A stretch of 64,000 nucleotides of DNA from CAIVAT01 sp964387205 (lineage in GTDB: Bacteria; Bacteroidota; Bacteroidia; Bacteroidales; FEN-979). Positions 6,757-15,946 of the stretch are shown here, one piece after another. Numbering within the stretch: position 1 is the first letter of the stretch; the number at the start of each line of letters is the position of its first letter. The position numbers and the translations under genes are program-made. The stretch covers positions 25,018 through 89,017 of the forward strand of contig CAYLVY010000002.1 of the NCBI GenBank assembly GCA_964387205.1, read 5' to 3'. The notes beneath the pieces were generated by a model that was given only the letters and a program-made list of their open reading frames with translations, was not told the origin of the DNA and made no database searches.

Positions 6757-7737
6757 TTACACCTGAGCGGCAGAGGAGCGGATTATCCCGGCATACTGTC
6801 TGATTACATCATTCTCCTGTTTTGAGGCTTCATTCCAGAGTATATTACTGAACCCCAGGATAGTATTGAACGGATTTCGTAAATCATGTGCAATAATGGA
6901 AAAGAAAAGATCCCGTGCACTGATGGCCTGTTTAAGGCTTTCATTGATCTTTCGGATCTGATCCTCTGCGTTTTTTCTGGCTGAAATATCTTCCACCATC
7001 CCTTCAAAATAGAGTATACCTCCATCCTCATCCTTTACAATACGCGCGCTCTCATTGACCATGAGGGTTCTGCCGTCTCTCGTTTTCCATGCCGCTTCCA
7101 GCCCGATCACCTCCCCATCCCTCATGATCTGTTCCAGAAATTTATCACGGGAATAGTCCGGTTCATATCCTTCTGCTTCCAGATTTCGCCGGGATAACTC
7201 CTGCAATGACTGAAACCCTAACATCTTCAACAGAAAATCATTGGCCATCAAGATCCTGCCATCAGGAGTTGTCCTGTAAATGCCAACGGGTGCGTTTTCC
7301 ACAATGTTACGGAACTCCTGTTCGGTAAATCTCAGCGCTTCTTCCGATTTTTTTACCCTTGTGATATCGAATAACAACATGGTGAAGAAGCCGGGAAATG
7401 TAGAAAAAATATTGATCCTGAGCCATTTGCCCAGTACCAGGCTCTTTCGTTCTATGATCCGGTTACCTCCGTTTTTTGCGATATCGCCGCAAAATGCCAG
7501 CCAATCATCGCTTTCTTTGGAATAGCCGGAAAAAAGTTTGGATGCCCTTTGACCAGCGATTACCTGTCCGTGTATTCCGAACAGTGCTTCATACGCTTCG
7601 TTGACTTCAATAAACTCAAAATCAACCGGATTGCCGCCCTCGTCCTGTATGATCCTGCAAATCGCCACCCCACTCTGGGTCTGGCGCATGCTGGACTCGA
7701 TCAATCCGCGGACCAACTTCTCATCCATCGATTCCAT
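6757..7737 (-). CDS. PAS-PAS histidine kinase, N-terminal part ending at in-frame stop
   Basis: 326 residues: a first PAS domain (about 12-120, VDFEFIEVNEAYEALFG), a second PAS with PAC (about 130-255, NAPVGIYRTTPDGRILMAND), and the HisKA helix with the phospho-acceptor in FFSIIAHDLRNPFNTILG. No membrane segments are seen, so it is a cytoplasmic sensor. The frame ends RSSAAQV-stop, where homologues run on into the second HisKA helix; the expected continuation follows directly in the same frame. The stop is one base away from CAA, TAT or TAC. Either the gene is recently inactivated or this is a base error. No response regulator lies next to it. Confidence 0.75.
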   Translation of the reverse strand: MESMDEKLVRGLIESSMRQTQSGVAICRIIQDEGGNPVDFEFIEVNEAYEALFGIHGQVIAGQRASKLFSGYSKESDDWLAFCGDIAKNGGNRIIERKSLVLGKWLRINIFSTFPGFFTMLLFDITRVKKSEEALRFTEQEFRNIVENAPVGIYRTTPDGRILMANDFLLKMLGFQSLQELSRRNLEAEGYEPDYSRDKFLEQIMRDGEVIGLEAAWKTRDGRTLMVNESARIVKDEDGGILYFEGMVEDISARKNAEDQIRKINESLKQAISARDLFFSIIAHDLRNPFNTILGFSNILWNEASKQENDVIRQYAGIIRSSAAQV

Positions 7738-7782
7738 AGGTGAAAATTAAAGTACTATTTACGTGTTGAAGGAAGCGTTTAT

Positions 7783-8931
7783 TCATTTATGTTGCATCCT
7801 GAGCGCACAAAACAGCAGATAACCCATCGCGGCGAGGAGGATCACCATCCCGCCGGTCTGGCCAAAATGATCCGCGACTACCCCCATCAGGGGAGGTATC
7901 ACAGCCCCTCCCGAGATCCCCATCACCATCAACCCTGAAATCTCGTTACTATGAGATGGATTTCGCTGCAGGGCTGCCGAAAAAATAATGGAGAAGACAT
8001 TGGCCAGGGCAAATCCGACAAGGAAAACCATCACCAGTATTGCCCATACATTGTTCAGGGGCAACATAGCGAGAGTTCCGGCCATGGCCACCACCACACC
8101 GGTGATGAAGAATTTCCGGGGGGCCATCTTTGCCAGCAAAATGGCTCCGACAAAGGTTCCCGATGTCCTCGCAATGAAATAGAGACTTGTACCCAGTCCG
8201 GCCTGCTCCAGGGCAATATCACAACGTTCCATCAGGAATTTCGGGACAGTAATATTCAACCCGACATCGATCCCCACCACGGCCAGGATCCCGAGGAAAA
8301 ATACCAGGATCATGGGATCGCGCAACAAACCAAAACTGGCGCCAAATGAGGAGGTTTTGCTCTTCTCGTGGTTTTCGGGAATAGCCGTCAGCATGAGCCA
8401 TAGCATCGAGAGCAGGGTGACAGCGGCGAAAATCGGGAATATCAGTTTCCAGTTTCCCAGGCTTGAGGCGGCAAAGCCTGCAATGACCGGACCAAGAAAG
8501 GCGGCAATGGCTTTGATAAACTGCCCCCAGGTCAGGCTGCTGGTAAGTAATTCGCCACGTACAACATTAGTCATCAACGGATTAAGAGATACCTGAAGAA
8601 TAGTATTGCCAATTCCCAACAAGGCAAAAGCGACCAATACGACCCCAAAATGATAGGAGAATAATGGTACCAGCATGGCCACAAAAGTGATGACCATACT
8701 CAGGATCACTGTTTTCTTTCTTCCGAGCGAATTCATCACCACTCCGGCGGGAACAGCAAAGACCAGGAACCAGAGAAAGACCATCATGGGAAGGAGGTTG
8801 GCGAGGGTATCGCTGAGGTCGAAGTCTTTTTTGACATAATTGGCCGAAATGCCAACCACATCAACAAAACCCATGATAAAAAATCCGAAAAGGACTGGAA
8901 GAAGCCGGGAAAGGGAAGATTTGCTCTGCAT
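7783..8931 (-). CDS. MFS transporter, fucose-permease-like (FHS family)
   Basis: 382 residues of a 12-helix major facilitator. The loop 2-3 motif appears as GVVMNSLGRKKTVI, and the N-terminal helix FGFFIMGFVDVVGISANYVK resembles sugar permeases of the fucose/galactose/glucose (FHS) group in Bacteroidetes, which import sugars by proton symport. The central loop (PENHEKSKTSSFG) divides the two six-helix halves. Start 8931 is chosen because residues before MQSKSSLS are polar and overlap the end region of the upstream gene. No sugar-processing gene is adjacent, so the substrate is not known. Confidence 0.75.
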   Translation of the reverse strand: MQSKSSLSRLLPVLFGFFIMGFVDVVGISANYVKKDFDLSDTLANLLPMMVFLWFLVFAVPAGVVMNSLGRKKTVILSMVITFVAMLVPLFSYHFGVVLVAFALLGIGNTILQVSLNPLMTNVVRGELLTSSLTWGQFIKAIAAFLGPVIAGFAASSLGNWKLIFPIFAAVTLLSMLWLMLTAIPENHEKSKTSSFGASFGLLRDPMILVFFLGILAVVGIDVGLNITVPKFLMERCDIALEQAGLGTSLYFIARTSGTFVGAILLAKMAPRKFFITGVVVAMAGTLAMLPLNNVWAILVMVFLVGFALANVFSIIFSAALQRNPSHSNEISGLMVMGISGGAVIPPLMGVVADHFGQTGGMVILLAAMGYLLFCALRMQHK

Positions 8932-8983
8932 GTTAATATGATTTGATTTTAGTGATCTCGGTTGGACAAAGTTATCTCTTTTT

Positions 8984-10951
8984 TCACGGAGTGATACCGG
9001 CACCCTCCGGCAATTGAAGATTATTTCCCTGAACGGAATCGCCTCGCTTCAGCCATTTCAGGGCGGCCCCTTGCAATTCCACCGATGGCACCATCTTTTC
9101 GGCTTCGCCGGATGATATCCAACCTTTGTCCAACATCTTCTGAGTCACCAGCCTGAAAAAATCGGCCTGGTACTCCCGAAGCCGTCCCTCTTCATCAAAG
9201 GCATAACGGAAAGATTTGGGTCGCGGGATCACCGAAGCCAGAAATATCGATTCCTCCGGTGTCAGCTTTGAGGCCTCCTTATTAAAATAGAACCGGGCTG
9301 CTTCATTGGCGCCATAAACCATTGGCCCCCATTCGATGATGTTCAGGTAAACCTCCATCATCCGTTCCTTGGTCGTCAGTCCCTGATTCTCGATCAACCA
9401 TACGATCAGGGCTTCCTCCAGTTTGCGGGCAATGGTTTTGTTACGGCTGAGGAAAACGTTTTTGACCAGTTGCATGGTGATGGTACTGCCTCCGCGTGCA
9501 AACCGGCGTTCTTTAATATTGGTGATCAACGACTCGCGAAAGGCATCGGGTAAAAATCCGCGATGCTGATAAAATCCCCCGTCCTCGGAGGTCATCACCG
9601 CATACTGTAAATATGGCGACATCTGCGCCAACCGCCTGAATTCAGGATTTTCCGGCCCAACGGTGAAACTCCTCACCGGCTGGTCGTCTTCCCAGACCGT
9701 ATGAACAAAATCTTCATTAAGCCTTGTCAGGTTGCTGGTTCCATAGGATATCACACCGAACTGATGACGATGGAGCGCCGTTTCAAATACCAATGAATCG
9801 GGGGAGGAAAGGTTGGCACGAAAGTTTAAGTCCCAGGAGAGTTTCCCGCGTGTGGTGATGCCTTCCAGGACAGTGAACAACCCCGGTGGAAATGATCCGA
9901 AAAGATCCTGTGCCGGGAAGGGTGGCTTATGGACCGACAGGATCACCGAATGTCCCGGGCTTGGTTGATACCGCAGGTAAGGGTTCAGCCGGATCCGGTT
10001 GAAAACAACCCGGGTGGCGCTGTCGATCTCCGCATAATCCTCCCCGATGGTCAACCGGTAATCCACCGCCAGTTGGTTGAAAATCACCGGCCGGCATGCG
10101 ATCCTACGGTGATCTGCCATCAGGCCGTGAATGTGGAGAAAACCTTCAGTTCTGACCGTCCCCTCATCTGCCGGAATTTCATTAAACCGAAACGCCAGGG
10201 TATCCATAGCGATACCTGCATTCCATTGATACTTCAACCATGGGAGCACCATCTTGCTGTCCCCTTCAGCAAAAAGCCTGAATTCTGCCAGCCGACGCCT
10301 GTTTTCAATATGCCCGGCCACCGTCCATCCCTGCCTGAGGCTATCTTCATTCCATTCGACATTGCACCGAAAATATTGCCGGTGCAAATGAAGTTGATCC
10401 GAATGAAGTTCCACCTTGTGTCCCTTGGATTCATAGGACACAAATAGATTTGTGATCCTGAGTTCCAGTGGTATCTTATCAAAGGTAAACCTGAGCATAC
10501 GTTCGGCCATGGCGGCATAACCCGAAGTTGGCGCCGGGGTATCCTGTTTTGGCGACGGATGGTCAAGCAGAAGCCGGTAGTTCTCCACGCCGCTCCGGTC
10601 GGTCATGGTCAACCTGGGATTGACGAGGGATAGCTGATGAATGGAAAGGCGTCCGGCGAAGAGTTTAAGTATCCCTATCGACACAAAAACGGTATCGACC
10701 GAAACCAAAGTATCACCGTTTTCCGGTGACAGGGACAGGCCTTCCATCTGAATAGCTGCCAATCCCTTTATCCGGACCCGATCGACAGACAGGCAGGCAT
10801 GGCGTTGTTGATTGAACCGGGCGATTTGCCGGTTAACAAACCACGATGCCACCGGGGAGCGAAAAATAAAGGCGATCAGCACCATTCCCAACACCAGCGC
10901 CACTCCTGCCAGCAGGAACTTACCCACGTTGTATCGGTTTACATTCCTCAT
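8984..10951 (-). CDS. AsmA-like domain fused to GT51 peptidoglycan glycosyltransferase
   Basis: 655 residues. One N-terminal membrane helix (LLAGVALVLGMVLIAFIF) is followed by about 400 periplasmic residues rich in beta strands of AsmA type (VDRVRIKGLAAIQMEGLSL, LSIHQLSLVNPRLTM). The C-terminal 190 residues are a monofunctional GT51 domain: MTSEDGGFYQHRGF with the catalytic Glu, RGGSTITMQLVKNVFLSR, KLEEALIVWLIE and VYLNIIEWG. It lacks a transpeptidase domain. It would polymerise lipid II on the outer face of the inner membrane. MtgA proteins are about 240 residues, so the long AsmA-like insert is an unusual fusion. Start 10951 begins MRNVNRYN. Confidence 0.8.
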   Translation of the reverse strand: MRNVNRYNVGKFLLAGVALVLGMVLIAFIFRSPVASWFVNRQIARFNQQRHACLSVDRVRIKGLAAIQMEGLSLSPENGDTLVSVDTVFVSIGILKLFAGRLSIHQLSLVNPRLTMTDRSGVENYRLLLDHPSPKQDTPAPTSGYAAMAERMLRFTFDKIPLELRITNLFVSYESKGHKVELHSDQLHLHRQYFRCNVEWNEDSLRQGWTVAGHIENRRRLAEFRLFAEGDSKMVLPWLKYQWNAGIAMDTLAFRFNEIPADEGTVRTEGFLHIHGLMADHRRIACRPVIFNQLAVDYRLTIGEDYAEIDSATRVVFNRIRLNPYLRYQPSPGHSVILSVHKPPFPAQDLFGSFPPGLFTVLEGITTRGKLSWDLNFRANLSSPDSLVFETALHRHQFGVISYGTSNLTRLNEDFVHTVWEDDQPVRSFTVGPENPEFRRLAQMSPYLQYAVMTSEDGGFYQHRGFLPDAFRESLITNIKERRFARGGSTITMQLVKNVFLSRNKTIARKLEEALIVWLIENQGLTTKERMMEVYLNIIEWGPMVYGANEAARFYFNKEASKLTPEESIFLASVIPRPKSFRYAFDEEGRLREYQADFFRLVTQKMLDKGWISSGEAEKMVPSVELQGAALKWLKRGDSVQGNNLQLPEGAGITP

Positions 10952-10983
10952 TTCAACCCTTAAGAGAAAGATCAAATATACGA

Positions 10984-11071
10984 CGAAAACAAATGGTGAA
11001 ATGGTGAGAACACTCTCTTCGCTGTTTTACCCTTTTACCATTTCTTCATTTTACCGTTTAACCATTTTTAC
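10984..11071. repeat. short imperfect TTTTACC tandem-type repeat
   Basis: The intergenic stretch holds repeated TTTTACC, CATTTTTACC and ATGGTGA-type units. The same word recurs beside the TCGCTATTT repeats at about 62577. It overlaps the predicted promoter of mqnC. Confidence 0.5.
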
Positions 11072-11082
11072 CGTAATTTTGC
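11050..11082 (+). promoter_or_regulatory. promoter of mqnC (Bacteroidetes type)
   Basis: TTTA (11050-11053), 20 bases, then TAATTTTGC (11074-11082) fits the Bacteroidetes -33/-7 pattern (TTTG, about 19-20 bases, TAnnTTTG). The transcript would start near 11089, about 50 bases before the ATG at 11140. Confidence 0.55.
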
Positions 11083-11100
11083 CTCCGGAACATTGTCAAC

Positions 11101-11118
11101 TGGCTGTTTCAACAGCCA
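11101..11118. promoter_or_regulatory. palindrome in the mqnC leader
   Basis: TGGCTGTT-TC-AACAGCCA is a perfect 8-base inverted repeat with a 2-base centre, 21 bases before the mqnC ATG and just downstream of its predicted transcription start. It could be a repressor operator. Its two-base centre makes an RNA hairpin less favourable. Confidence 0.4.
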
Positions 11119-11139
11119 CCTCCACTCAGACACCTTTAC

Positions 11140-12228
11140 ATGAACACTGATCAACTGCTTCGTTTTGCCATAACTTCCGGTTTCCTGACCGTTTCAGAGG
11201 GACTTCACCTTTTTCACCATGCGCCATTGGGACAACTGATGGCAGCCGGCCATCAATTGCGTACCCAACTTCACCCCGGACAGGAGGTGACCTGGATCAT
11301 CGACCGTAATGTTAATATCACCAATGTTTGTATCTCCGGTTGTCACTTCTGCAACTTTTACCGCTCCGGCAACAGTCCTGAAGCATATGTGACCACTATG
11401 GAGGAATACTGCGAAAAGATTGAAGAGATGCGGAGCCTGGGCGGCAACCAGTTGCTTCTCCAGGGGGGGCTTCATCCCAAACTAGGGCTGGAATTTTATG
11501 AGGAACTTTTCTCCACGCTAACACAACGATACCCCGACCTGCGGCTCCACGCCCTGGGTCCCCCTGAGATCGCCTGGCTTGCCAGGCAATCCGGATGCTC
11601 CCATCAGACTGTTTTGGAGCGCCTGGTAAAAGCAGGCCTCACCTCTCTCCCCGGTGCCGGGGCCGAGATCCTCTCCGACCGGGTCAGAAAAATTCTCTCC
11701 CCGGCCAAGTGTTCCGCCGAAGAGTGGTTTGAAGTGATGCGGGTTGCCCACCGGATGGACCTGACCACCTCTGTAACCATGATGTTCGGCCATATCGAGA
11801 CACTGGAGGAACGTTTGGAACACCTCGTGAAAATCCGCACGGTACAGGCTGAAAAACCAGAAGGTCACAAGGGATTTTTGTCTTTTATTCCATGGCCGTT
11901 CCAGGATGAAAAGACACGCCTTCGCGAAAAGCAGGGGGTAACCAACCGGGTCACAGCATTGGAGTATATCCGTATGATCGCGATCGCCAGGATCATGCTT
12001 CCCAACATCCCCAACATACAGGCCTCCTGGCTTACTGTCGGGAAAGAAACGGCCCAAATGTGTCTTTACGCCGGGGCCAATGATTTCGGCAGCATCATGA
12101 TCGAGGAGAACGTGGTGCGGGTAGCAGGCGCCAGCCACACCTTCGATGCAGAAGGTATCCGGGCTGCGATCCGGGAAGCAGGGTTTACCCCCCGTTTGCG
12201 TGATCAGGATTTTCAATACCAGGATTGA
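11140..12228 (+). CDS. mqnC: dehypoxanthine futalosine cyclase (MqnC), radical SAM
   Basis: 362 residues. The radical SAM cluster motif is NVCISGCHFCNFYR (CxxxCxxC). Typical MqnC features follow: GGNQLLLQGGLHPKLGLEFY, HALGPPEI, SLPGAGAEILSDRVR and PNIPNIQASWLTVGKE. MqnC cyclises dehypoxanthine futalosine in the futalosine route to menaquinone, the quinone the DsrM-like subunit would use. MqnE is the closest alternative, but the CxxxCxxC context and the GGLHP motif favour MqnC. The gene stands alone, with its own promoter and a strong terminator downstream; no other mqn gene is in the window. Confidence 0.88.
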   Translation: MNTDQLLRFAITSGFLTVSEGLHLFHHAPLGQLMAAGHQLRTQLHPGQEVTWIIDRNVNITNVCISGCHFCNFYRSGNSPEAYVTTMEEYCEKIEEMRSLGGNQLLLQGGLHPKLGLEFYEELFSTLTQRYPDLRLHALGPPEIAWLARQSGCSHQTVLERLVKAGLTSLPGAGAEILSDRVRKILSPAKCSAEEWFEVMRVAHRMDLTTSVTMMFGHIETLEERLEHLVKIRTVQAEKPEGHKGFLSFIPWPFQDEKTRLREKQGVTNRVTALEYIRMIAIARIMLPNIPNIQASWLTVGKETAQMCLYAGANDFGSIMIEENVVRVAGASHTFDAEGIRAAIREAGFTPRLRDQDFQYQD

Positions 12229-12250
12229 CCTTCCGAAAAACCAAAAAAAA

Positions 12251-12280
12251 GAGGGCGTTCCGTCGGAACGCCCTCTTTTT
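12251..12280. terminator. bidirectional intrinsic terminator
   Basis: An 11-base perfect stem (GAGGGCGTTCC with GGAACGCCCTC) and a 3-base loop, flanked by A8 on the left and T5 on the right. It sits between the convergent mqnC and C25 protease genes, so it can stop both. Confidence 0.9.
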
Positions 12281-12299
12281 AATTATCAGCCTGAAAACG

Positions 12300-15200
12300 T
12301 CAGTGACTGATCACTACGCTGATGGAGGCAGAAACACCTTTGCCTTCCACCTTCAGCAGATATACGTCCTTTGAAAGGTTGGAGAGGTTCATCACTTTCT
12401 TCAGCTTTCCATCTACCCTGACATCCTGCTCGGAATAAACAACCTGTCCCAGCGGGTTGACCAAAGTAACATTGAGACTGGTGGAGAAACCGGTCAGAAT
12501 ATCAAGGGTAAAGCGGCCACTGTTCGGGTTGGGGATAATTTCGAGGCGGGCACCTTCATTTTCTCCGATACCAACCGGGGCATACAGTTTAATCTGCTTA
12601 GCTTCTGAAGCAAGGCTTTCACCGCACTCATTGGCTGATTTCACGGTAATGTTGGCCATGCCACGATAGGTCGGAGTCCAGTTGGCTGTGACGGCGAGAC
12701 CCGTTCCGCTGATGGTTCCGGCGGCAGATGGATCGATGCTCCAGGTATAGCTGGTAGCGCCGGCTACCTCATCGATGGTGAGTTCTGTCTGCTGTAATTT
12801 GTTGAGGTTCACGCTGTCAGCCCCTGATGGTTTGGCAGGTGCTTCGGGCGCCTGGATTACCATAACGGAGAGTTCTTCCGAATAATCACCGCTTCCGCAC
12901 AATCCGACACCTTTCACTTTAATAGTCAGAGGACCGGTATATCCGGCGGTGAGTTCCAGTGTTCCGGTGGCATCAAGGCCGGTGATGGTTCCGGCGGTTT
13001 CCGGTTCCACCAGCCAGTTGTATCCATCGGCTCCGGTAGCACCCTCTGTGGTATAGGTCTTTCCGGTTACATCTTTGCAGAGGTTCGCCTCACCGGTAGG
13101 TTTAGAGGCCTGTCCGGGAAGATCTTCCATGATGATATCAACGGTCTTTGCGTTTTTACAGATTCCGTTGGCAGTAACTTCCAGTGTCACAGAATAGGTC
13201 CCTGGGGTATTATAGGTATGGGAAGGATTCTGCAGATAGGAAGTGTTGTTGCTTCCGGAAGCTGGGTCACCGAATGTCCAGCTCCAGTCGGTAAGGGTAC
13301 CGCCGTTCGGTGTGCTCTCATCGGTGAAGTTTACCGGAATACCCGGGCAACCGGTAACGCCGGTGAAACTGGCAGTAGGATGTCCGAGGGCGCTGATATA
13401 AGCCGATTTTGTAATAGTGGCCGGGGTTCCGGTAGCTTTGGATACCGTCAGGATCACATCGTAGTTGCCGGGTTGGGCATATACAATGCCGGTCGGGTTT
13501 TGCATGTTGGAAGTAGCCGGGTTGCCACCGGGAAATTCCCAGGCCCAGGTGATCGGATTTCCGGAGGAGAGGTCAGTGAAATCGACTCCTGCTCCCTCAC
13601 AGATGTTGGTTTGACTGGCTGAGAAGTTAGCCAGCAACACTTCGGAGGTAACGGTGATATTGTCGGTATAACGGAAATAATTCCTTTTGGTGGCCGTGAT
13701 CTTGATGACCGAACTGACCGGAAGAACCGGAATGGTAAAGGAGACGGGGCCGCTGGCGCTGCCGTAGCCCGTGGCCAGGATCTGGTCGCCATGGGTGAGG
13801 CAGATGAAAGCACTGTCGGTAGCCGTTATGGATACCTGAGTATTTCCGAAATTGATGGTAGGATCATGGGTAACCGCTAATGTCTGAGGAATTTCCGAAT
13901 ACATGGTGGTGAATGCATCACCGTGCATATGGAACATCTGATAGGTGATNNNNNNNNNNAAAACGTATGGGGGAGCAAGCGTTTTTTGATTTATTACCTT
14001 GTTACTGGTATTGTAAGGCCAGTTGGAACGCTGGAGAAAATATTTGCCGGCAGCTTGTGCAAATCCAGGACAGAGGCCACGGCTTTCGGGGTTGGTATAT
14101 TCGGCCGGCATAAAATCGGGCCACATGTTATCCATCATTCCCCAGACAAAAGTATCGTTCACGAAAGAATAGGAGGTTTCGGTAGGAGCTACAAAACCCA
14201 TGGAACCTGCATTGTGTCCATCTTTGAACTGGCGGTGGAATTTCTCACCAAGGCAATCAGATGAGCGGTGATAGGCACCGGTCTGACAGTTGATGGAGAA
14301 GATGAAGGTCATGGCGGTATTTTTCAACTGCATCGCCCAGGAAGTATTGTAGGCAGGTTCACCCCATTCGGTATAGGCTCCGTGGTCGCGGTGCATCAGC
14401 ATAAAGGCGCCTGAGTCGATTCCCTGATTGATCTGGGTGGCGGTTCCGCCATTCCAGCAGCATGGCATAGAGGAGGGCTGCTGGGGGATATAATCCAGTC
14501 CGCTGGGGCCGAAATAGCTGACAATGGTGGATGTATTGGTAGCGGTTGACCAGGTGGAACCGGGTGATCCCTGGTAAATGGCGTTGATCCTTCTTGGGTT
14601 TTTACCGTATTCATTCCTGAAAAATCCACCGACAATTTCAGAGCAAAGCTGGAACCAACGTTCGGTCTGCCAGCCAAGTGCAGTGATCGGACGGTCATAG
14701 AAACTGGGATCGACCGGCGGATTGCGTTCGTGGTTGAGGAACTTGGTCACCATCACCTCCAGTTGGGTTTCATCATTGGCAGTGATGCGGGCGAAGACCA
14801 CATCGGGCAGGTTATCGTTGGTAACGTCTGCATATTTATTGTCAGATGCAAAGTTGGGATAACCTCCGGAGTGGGGCAGCATGGGGGAGATAAGATTTTT
14901 GGTGGCATCGTTGCCATAATCGCCCAGCATCAGACATGCGGCGGGCTTGAGGGTCCAGGTGTTGTAGGCATTGTCGATAAAAGCCTCGATCGCGGTGGTG
15001 GTGTTTCCGCCGATGGCATCCACGGTAAATACCTTGGTCAGGATACCCTGTTCGAGGCGGAAGCGGCGGATACTGTCGGCCCAGGATTGAAATGCCGGTC
15101 CGGTGGGGCAAATGATGATGTATTCACATTCATCATTCAGCACATTGTCGGAATAGGTCTGCAACCTTGCATTATAATCCACGGCAGGAAGTTGCGAATA

Positions 15201-15863
15201 GTTCATGATGTTATCCTGCATAATAGGATCCCACCAGCGGTTGCGATAAGCCTGGTCGCCAAACTGGCCGTTACCACCTTCAAAAACAACTTCGACCTGC
15301 AACTCTTTGTAAACGATCAGATCTTTGCTGACCGGATTGTACCGGAACGGAGTAACGCCCAGGATTACCACATCCACGCCCCTGAAATGTGAAACTTCGG
15401 AAAGTTGCACGGGGGATGCAGGATAAAAATCATTTTTGAAATAGACACTCGGATCGGGTGTGTATTCCAGCGGATTCTTGTCGCTGTCGAGCGGGATCCG
15501 GGGCGCAGGAGCAATTTCCACATTGTGGATGATATCGGTCTTTTCCGATACTATCCTCAATTTGGCTACAGCGCCCTGAGGGATGGCAATATATCCGCCT
15601 TTACCCGGAAGGTTCGGCATCCCTTCATCGTTGAACAGGAAGGTACCGGGCAGCTGGATATTCTTCATGGTGGTTCCGTTGACGACAAGGTCGTCCAGGG
15701 TAAATTCAGGGACGGCATATTCCACCGTAACGCCGGTAGTCCTGGTATCGACCAGGTTCATACCTGCTTTTTTACCCGTAACGTCGGGATACATGAAATG
15801 CTGTGCCTGCAGTTGGAATACTGCCAGTGCAAAGAAGATCATTAAAAGATAAAATTTTTTCAT
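12300..15863 (-). CDS. gingipain-like C25 protease with PKD domains and T9SS tail
   Basis: About 1187 residues with a signal peptide (MKKFYLLMIFFALAVFQLQA). The N-terminal prodomain and C25 fold end in a catalytic pair: His494 in HRDHGAY and Cys526 in SINCQTG. Then come two PKD domains (about residues 765-930, ending in PGNYDVILTVS and PGTYSVTLEVT), two further Ig-like domains, and a T9SS C-terminal domain (LEIIPNPNSGRFTLDI). It would be a surface or secreted cysteine endopeptidase. A 10-N gap at 13950-13959 falls just after the catalytic domain. Start 15863 begins the signal peptide. A second C25 gene lies directly upstream. Confidence 0.85.
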   Translation of the reverse strand: MKKFYLLMIFFALAVFQLQAQHFMYPDVTGKKAGMNLVDTRTTGVTVEYAVPEFTLDDLVVNGTTMKNIQLPGTFLFNDEGMPNLPGKGGYIAIPQGAVAKLRIVSEKTDIIHNVEIAPAPRIPLDSDKNPLEYTPDPSVYFKNDFYPASPVQLSEVSHFRGVDVVILGVTPFRYNPVSKDLIVYKELQVEVVFEGGNGQFGDQAYRNRWWDPIMQDNIMNYSQLPAVDYNARLQTYSDNVLNDECEYIIICPTGPAFQSWADSIRRFRLEQGILTKVFTVDAIGGNTTTAIEAFIDNAYNTWTLKPAACLMLGDYGNDATKNLISPMLPHSGGYPNFASDNKYADVTNDNLPDVVFARITANDETQLEVMVTKFLNHERNPPVDPSFYDRPITALGWQTERWFQLCSEIVGGFFRNEYGKNPRRINAIYQGSPGSTWSTATNTSTIVSYFGPSGLDYIPQQPSSMPCCWNGGTATQINQGIDSGAFMLMHRDHGAYTEWGEPAYNTSWAMQLKNTAMTFIFSINCQTGAYHRSSDCLGEKFHRQFKDGHNAGSMGFVAPTETSYSFVNDTFVWGMMDNMWPDFMPAEYTNPESRGLCPGFAQAAGKYFLQRSNWPYNTSNKVINQKTLAPPYVXXXXITYQMFHMHGDAFTTMYSEIPQTLAVTHDPTINFGNTQVSITATDSAFICLTHGDQILATGYGSASGPVSFTIPVLPVSSVIKITATKRNYFRYTDNITVTSEVLLANFSASQTNICEGAGVDFTDLSSGNPITWAWEFPGGNPATSNMQNPTGIVYAQPGNYDVILTVSKATGTPATITKSAYISALGHPTASFTGVTGCPGIPVNFTDESTPNGGTLTDWSWTFGDPASGSNNTSYLQNPSHTYNTPGTYSVTLEVTANGICKNAKTVDIIMEDLPGQASKPTGEANLCKDVTGKTYTTEGATGADGYNWLVEPETAGTITGLDATGTLELTAGYTGPLTIKVKGVGLCGSGDYSEELSVMVIQAPEAPAKPSGADSVNLNKLQQTELTIDEVAGATSYTWSIDPSAAGTISGTGLAVTANWTPTYRGMANITVKSANECGESLASEAKQIKLYAPVGIGENEGARLEIIPNPNSGRFTLDILTGFSTSLNVTLVNPLGQVVYSEQDVRVDGKLKKVMNLSNLSKDVYLLKVEGKGVSASISVVISH
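13950..13959. other. 10-N assembly gap inside the C25 protease gene
   Basis: Ten Ns of probably arbitrary length. The flanks show no overlap. The frame is kept if ten bases are assumed. Confidence 0.95.
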
Positions 15864-15889
15864 GTTGGATGAGATTGGTGATTGGATAT

Positions 15890-15898
15890 GCAAATTTA
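15890..15898 (-). promoter_or_regulatory. -7 element of the PKD-type C25 gene
   Basis: TAAATTTGC on the minus strand fits TAnnTTTGY, 26 bases before the ATG at 15863. A TTTT lies 19 bases upstream as a weak -33. Confidence 0.45.
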
Positions 15899-15946
15899 CA
15901 CTTTATAAAAAGAGGTTAAAAGGATTTTGTGTAATTTGTATCAAAA

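Noticed and set aside
14730..15392. 220-residue ORF antisense to the C25 protease
   Set aside because: Composition is of an antisense frame; the C25 frame has catalytic residues.
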